DNA of 64,000 nt, taken from positions 2,977,001-3,041,000 of the forward strand of contig PQWQ01000005.1 of the NCBI GenBank assembly GCA_002943765.1, written 5' to 3'. The stretch is from Psoroptes ovis (taxonomy: Eukaryota > Arthropoda > Arachnida > Sarcoptiformes > Psoroptidae). Shown here one piece after another: positions 58,660 to 64,000 of the stretch (the stretch's first letter is position 1; each line of letters opens with the position of its first letter). Below the pieces are notes generated by a model that worked only from the letters and a program-made list of their open reading frames with translations, had not been told where the DNA came from and made no database searches. Both the position numbers and the translations under genes were made by a program.

Positions 58660-59871
58660 TCGTTTCTCCATTGATTTCTTTGGCGAACATTTCATTCATT
58701 CATTCCGGTGTCCAGATACAGATTATTAGCATCATTTGAATTGAATTGAAATTGAAATAAAGGAAAAAACAAAACAAATAGAAAATTTCATTTTCAATGT
58801 GATTGTAGATTTGAAATGATGATGATGATGATGATGAATGAATAAAAGAAGATAATGGTTAATGGTAAATGATAAATCAAAGATACATATTCGGATATAA
58901 ATGTTTAAGATTAATGATATTTGAATGTATATCACATTCAAATTGAATGTTTCCCGGCTGTCTGAAGATGATTTGAATTGATCATCTTCCTTTAAGCGAA
59001 AAGAAATGAAGAAATGACATAAATACAAATCAAAATGCTGCGAAATTAAGACAATTCATGATGATGATCAGCATCATTCAATCATTAACCATGATTGAAT
59101 ACAAATTGAAACATCGTAGACATGTATTTTCGAAGATCATCGAAGATTGCTTCGAAAATTTATGATCATCAATTAATGGTAATATTTCCGGACATTCGAT
59201 TTGATCGCGGAAAATGAAAGCTGAAAAAAAACAATTTATTTTAATTTAATTCTGGGATTTTCATTGTTTTTTCGAGCGATATTTTCTAAAATTGGCTGCT
59301 TCTGGTTCGATTAGAATTGATGCTGCTGATGGCCATGGTGATGATGCTGCTGGTGGCCCAATATGCTAAAAATAAATTCCGAATTCCAGATCAAGGAATT
59401 CGTTTATTTTTCCATCAAATCAAAGTCAAAATTAAATGATTTTGAAATCGAAATACCACATGTTCAATATATGGTAAACATAACACCAGAGAATCAAAAA
59501 TAACCGAAAACAATCACATAAACAACTCAGAAATAATACAGACACCAATCGATGATTGAATCAGTGATTAATTTAATCCTTTCGATACATTTTTTAATTA
59601 TATTCAATGAATGATTAAATCCATTCTCATAATCATGAATCAGATTCTTTGATCGTTCAATTTTGATCGAAATTTGATTATTTGAAATGAAAACATTAAT
59701 TCAATCCAATCATTTCAATGCCAGAAAAGCAATTAATTCAGTATTAGAATTCCTTAATCACATAATCATATGATTTATTTATTGAAAATTGAAGTGTTAA
59801 TCCTTGATATTAGACATCATCAATAATAGACATTATCAATGATACAAAATGTTCAATGTCGGGTGTCGGTC

Positions 59872-59889
59872 GTGTGTGTGTGTGTGTGT
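59872..59889 (+). repeat. (GT)9 microsatellite
   Basis: Uninterrupted GT run about 35 bp before MITE copy 10. Confidence 0.9.
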
Positions 59890-59925
59890 TCTTGATCTAA
59901 TTAAAATTCTTGATCTTAATTTATA

Positions 59926-60005
59926 TTAGGTTCTCCGAAAAGTTTTTGCCGATTTTTTAATGATTTTCTACGATACAACCGGCAAAAACTTTGCGGACAA
60001 CCTAA
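59926..60005. mobile_element. Mariner-like hairpin MITE, copy 10 (CCGA subfamily)
   Basis: TTAGGTTCTCCGAAAAGTTT at the left, AAACTTTGCGGACAACCTAA at the right, TA on both flanks (59924-59925 and 60006-60007). Centre TTTTCTACGATACAACC. Confidence 0.92.
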
Positions 60006-60410
60006 TAATTTGTAAATTGTGGCAAATATTAAACAAATCAAATTATTAATATAAACACACACACACGAACGAGCATTGAAATTATTTCAAATAATCATAA
60101 TTCAAATATTCATATTTATACAACATGAGATCAACATGAACAGAGTGAAAAGGGTTAAATTATGATTTAATTCGATTTGAATTTGAAAATGATTCGATTT
60201 AAGAGGAATCCGAATCAATTTTTGCAAATTAAAAACACATCATAACGATAACTATAACAATAATGGTAATGATGATGATGATGATGATGACCATCATTAA
60301 ATACCATCAAGACGATCAAAATTTTCGAAAAAAGATCGGGTTAAAAATCAAAGAGAAAGAAATCCTTTGAAAATAACAAAAGTAAAACATGTCAAAATAA
60401 AGCTTCAGCT

Positions 60411-60441
<31 letters not shown>

Positions 60442-60831
60442 ATCATAATGGTAAATGATGGGTAATAATCATAATAATAATAATGATAATAATCATAACA
60501 TACGAACACCACCGAACCGAACGATCAAAATAGACAACTGTTCACATTCAGCAACAATGAATGGTCAATGCAGTTGTATCCAATCTATCGGGTGACCTTT
60601 TTTTCTTATTTTATCATCTTGGATATCTGTTCATATCTGTGCTACGAGCATCTTTCAAAGTTCATTTGCGAATGATAATGGGTAATGATAAACACAAAAG
60701 GAAATTGTGGCCATTTAGAGCAATGGAAAAGGTTAAAACCTTATAAAATTCAAAGCTGAGCTGAATTAAAACTAATCAAAAATCAAAAAAACTAAAATTA
60801 TCATAAAGCAATGATGATGATGATGATGAAC

Positions 60832-60851
60832 CATGGCTATACATAGCCATG
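60832..60851. repeat. 20-bp palindrome
   Basis: CATGGCTATACATAGCCATG: a nine-base stem with AC at the centre, perfect apart from those two bases. Confidence 0.8.
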
Positions 60852-61801
60852 TAGACACATATGACAGCCATATAATCAGATGATAATAATAAAATTTTCA
60901 TAAATTGAAAAAATTTCCCGTGAAGAATCCTTGTAATAATAATAATAATAACCAAAATTGTAATTTGTTATATGTTTTGTCTTATTTTTACCTTTATTAT
61001 TATTATTATTATTACGATTATTACCTTTATTACCATTATTAAGATTATGATTATCATTTATGATTTAAAAAATATGTAAATTTAAAATTTTGAATTGACT
61101 TGAAATGAAATAAGAATGAAATGAAGTGACTCGAATTGAATTGAGTTGAATTGAAATGAAATGGAATGAGTTGAGTTGAAATTAAATAAGAATGAATTGA
61201 ATTGAATTGAATTTAAATTTGAAAATTTAAAAATTTGAATGAATTTAATTGAAATGATGTTACGAATCGTTCTTTTTTCGTTTGAAAAATTTGCATTTTT
61301 ATGATCGTCATGATGATGGTCATGATGAGGATGATGATGATGGTCATCATCATGATGACCATCGGAACTGGTGCTGGTGAAACAGCATGCAAGCATCACA
61401 GCACTAGTTCACCAGATGATGCATGCCGATGTATGAAAGATAAGCAAAGGTATCAGGTAAGGTTGTTTAAGGTATAAAATAAGGTAAGCAAAGAGGTTTC
61501 AAGAGGTAAGATTAGGTCATTCCATTCGATGACCGATTGAGAATTCAAATCTCTATTTAAATCGTGTTTAAGCATAGATTGACTGATTTGAATTGATGAT
61601 TAATTCATCAATGAATTAATTAATGATTTATAATTATTTTAATAAAAAAATATATCAAAATTGTCAGAAATTATTTCAACTTTGTTATTTATCGAAGATG
61701 TATTTCTCAATATATTTAACAGCTTTCAATAATTATTATTGATTTCGATTCAATTCGATTTGATAGAGTTTCAAATTAAGTTGATCACTGATTAATGATC
61801 A

Positions 61802-64000
61802 TTACACATCTGTATCGACATAATCCAATGATAATGAATTCAATATAAAGCTATAAATATCGGCCATTTCTTCAATCTGTAACGATGATAATGATGATGA
61901 TGATGATCAGGATTAATTTTCAATGAAAACATTTCATGATAAGACGATCAATGAGAAAATTCGTATTGAATTACAAAGATAATAATGTAATAAAATATGG
62001 ATTAATACAGGGATTAATAGATAAATTAATGAAGAGATGAAAATAATTAATTTTGATAATTGTGAAATAAAAATTAATTAGAAATCAATCAGAAATAACT
62101 TCAACAACTACTACTACTGTTAATGAAAATACTTACAATTTTTTCAGTAGGTTTACCAAATCCATGACCAGCTTTCGTATCGATACGTATCATCAATGGT
62201 TGATGAGGTAGTTGTCGACCTAATCGATGTTGTAGTTCAGCGATGAATTTGAACGAATGTAATGGAACAACACGATCATCATGGTCGGCTAATCATTGAA
62301 AAATTTTGAAAAATAGAAAAAAATGAAACATTAAACTAATTGTACAAAAATAGATTACACACACATATCAAATAAATAAATAAATGAATAAAAGTATATC
62401 ATGACCATTAATCTTAATCTTGATGATCATGATCATTATCATCATTAATAATAATCAATGAAAATATTAGATTGTCCGAAAAGTTTTGGCCGATTTTCAA
62501 TGAGCAACTCTATCGGATTAAGCGGAATAAACTTTTCGGACAACCTAATTACATAAAATATGATTCGAATTCGAAAATAAAACATCAAAAATACTCAACA
62601 AAACATACCAGTCAATAATAGCGTAGCTGGATAATGATCAACCATCGCAGGGATATTATGTAATGGTGAATATGCTATTAAATTATGATAATGTTGTTCA
62701 TCATCAGGCGAACCATATTCCGATATCCATGCATGGCCAATAGTGAATCGATGATAACGTAACATGTCCAACACCCTGTTTTTATTTGTTCGATTTATTA
62801 ATTCATTCATTTGTATTTCGCATATGTTTAAGCATTGTTAAGCATTCATAATTGAATTATGAATAATAAATGGAAGGAAACAAGAACAAAATATACGACC
62901 AATTATCACCATTATCATCATTAAATTACATTGAATTATATTGTTTTTGATTACTGATGATGATCATGGATGATTATGATTATGGATGATTATTGTTATT
63001 ACCATCGTTAACATCATCATGATCCAGATCAAAATATTACTTACCCAACATGACAGATGTTACAGCCAAATAGGTCAGGTCGTTGATTAGAGACGGCCGC
63101 TACTAAAAGACCACCATTTGAACCGCCTTGAATTATAATTCTTGAAAATTTGATGATGATGATGATGATGATTATGTTGGATAAAAACATAAATCATAAA
63201 TAATATTATTTGATAATTACGAATTTGATTCTAAATATTAGGTTGTCCGTAAAGTTTTTGCCGATTTTTTGCATGATAATCCACCTATTTAACCAGCATG
63301 AACTTTTCGGACAACCTAATATTTATAATCATTAATCAGTATATATTATTACCGTTTTGGTGATGTATATTTTTCTTGTACAAGATATTCAGCAGCAGCA
63401 ATAAAATCATCAAAACAATTTTGTTTCAACAATAATTTACCATCATTATGCCATTTTTCACCATATTCACCACCGCCACGTATATTTGCTACGGCCATTA
63501 CACAATGCATATTATCCAACGGTATTAAACGGCTAACGGAAAAATATGGTTGTACCGAAATGTTAAATCCGCCATAACCGTACAACAAACATGGGTTACT
63601 ACCATCTAATTGTAAATCTTTATTATGTACAATAAACATAGGAACACGAGTGCCATCTTTACTTTCATAAAATATTTGTTTTGTAACAAATTTTGAAGGA
63701 TCAAAATTTTTCGGATTCGATTCTTTGAAACATCTGGGTTCAATATTTTCGATATTTTCATCATTGAATTTCATATGATAAGTACTTGATGGTATTAGAA
63801 ATGATGTAAACGAGAAAAATAATTCATCATGATCACGTTCAGTGCGTATGGCTGAGACGGTACCGACTGGAATTCGAATATGTTTCAAAAGACTACCATC
63901 TTTTAATCGTCGTAATTCCATACGACTGATGACATCACTTAGATAATGGCAAACAAGAATATCATTACGAACAACTTTAACCGTATCGATAACATCTTTC
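61802..64000 (-). CDS. PREP: Prolyl oligopeptidase (prolyl endopeptidase), 3' part; runs off right edge
   Basis: Five exons, 63353-64000 (open to the edge), 63045-63140, 62609-62775, 62137-62288 and 61802-61876, encode the last 378 residues; the human enzyme has 710. All junctions are GT/AG with consistent phases. The end of the beta-propeller is followed by YESKDGTRVPMFIVHNKDLQ, LYGYGGFNISVQPYFSVSRL and VANIRGGGEYGEKWH, then the catalytic alpha/beta-hydrolase core. The nucleophile Ser sits in IIIQGGSNGGLLVAAVSNQR, the acid in ADHDDRVVPLHS and the His in DTKAGHGFGKPT, so the triad is intact. The C-terminus is DVDTDV-like (LDYVDTDV). The enzyme cleaves after Pro in short peptides in the cytoplasm, including neuropeptides. 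Two of its four introns each carry a hairpin MITE. Confidence 0.97.
62467..62548. mobile_element. Mariner-like hairpin MITE, copy 11, in a PREP intron
   Basis: TTAGATTGTCCGAAAAGTTT at the left, AAACTTTTCGGACAACCTAA at the right. TA lies on the left flank, while the right flank reads TTA. It sits in the intron between 62288 and 62609. Confidence 0.9.
63238..63319. mobile_element. Mariner-like hairpin MITE, copy 12, in a PREP intron
   Basis: TTAGGTTGTCCGTAAAGTTT at the left, GAACTTTTCGGACAACCTAA at the right, TA on both flanks. It ends 33 bp before the donor-side boundary of exon 63353-64000. Confidence 0.92.

Larger units (their letters stand above)
52710..61801. other. Gene-poor stretch between caveolin and prolyl oligopeptidase
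   Basis: About 9 kb without a defensible exon. It contains two MITEs, GAT/TTG/CAA/AC runs (54036-54059, 57402-57426, 57758-57790, 59872-59889, 60270-60290), a hairpin cluster at 58590-58659 and TTGAA-type pentamer DNA at 61081-61260. The left end must contain the caveolin promoter. GC-richer patches at 53540-54250 could be an untranslated exon. Confidence 0.5.

Noticed and set aside
58427..58699. Minus-strand 90-codon frame
   Set aside because: Reads through the hairpin cluster. No family resemblance.
61082..61399. Minus-strand His/Asp-rich frame resembling a metal-binding protein
   Set aside because: Built from GAT/CAT trinucleotide runs and TTGAA pentamers, with no conserved core.
1..64000. 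CRISPR arrays, rRNA, tRNA genes, prokaryotic operon signals
   Set aside because: No regular direct-repeat/spacer array, rRNA signature or convincing cloverleaf was found. The repeats are MITEs and simple sequence in eukaryotic DNA.

Overview
The window is A+T-rich nuclear DNA from a compact invertebrate genome. It has spliced genes with short introns (mostly 59-250 nt, standard GT/AG), proteins rich in Asn/His/Asp/Ser/Gln runs, and arthropod-like versions of conserved genes; the WDR1/AIP1 protein, for example, reads like the insect orthologue. My best guess is an acariform mite of the dust-mite type. That is an inference from style, not from a diagnostic marker.

Layout. 1-899: 5' part of a class A GPCR gene on the minus strand, running off the left edge. 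0.9-19.3 kb: no recognisable gene, but eight ~80-bp mariner-like hairpin MITEs, three ~155-bp TTAA-flanked piggyBac-like MITEs, minisatellites and a telomere-like pentamer tract. 19.3-21.4 kb: WDR1/AIP1 (minus, five exons). 23.1-23.6 kb: FAM136A (minus, two exons). 23.6-31.2 kb: gene-poor, with a fourth piggyBac-like MITE. 31.2-32.8 kb (plus) and 34.0-35.7 kb (minus): two convergent genes for secreted, helix-rich, dibasic-processed proteins that look like a diverged cytokine-like ligand pair. 39.5-50.9 kb is a dense housekeeping block: RpS15 (minus), a POLR1G/RPA34-like gene (plus), GRP94 (minus), an unidentified Asn-rich 659-aa gene (minus), nicastrin (minus) and ERGIC-53/LMAN1 (plus). 51.5-52.7 kb: caveolin (minus). 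52.7-61.8 kb: gene-poor, with two MITEs. 61.8-64.0 kb: the 3' part of prolyl oligopeptidase (minus), continuing past the right edge, with a MITE in two of its four introns.

How genes relate. RpS15 and the POLR1G-like gene share a 366-bp divergent promoter carrying a CACGTG E-box and an NRF1/ewg-type palindrome, which suits two ribosome-biogenesis genes. GRP94, nicastrin and ERGIC-53 all act in the secretory pathway. TGACGTGT, an XBP1/ATF6-type unfolded-protein-response core, lies upstream of both GRP94 and ERGIC-53. Nicastrin and caveolin are membrane proteins of the same route.

The most interesting item is the pair at 31.2-35.7 kb. Both genes have a signal sequence, only phase-0 introns around the folded part, and a last exon opening with N-x-T...Y...MANH. 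Both also have furin-type sites and N-glycosylation sequons, plus a C-terminal amphipathic helix. I propose, as inference, that they are duplicated long-chain helical cytokine (Unpaired/CNTF-like) ligands.
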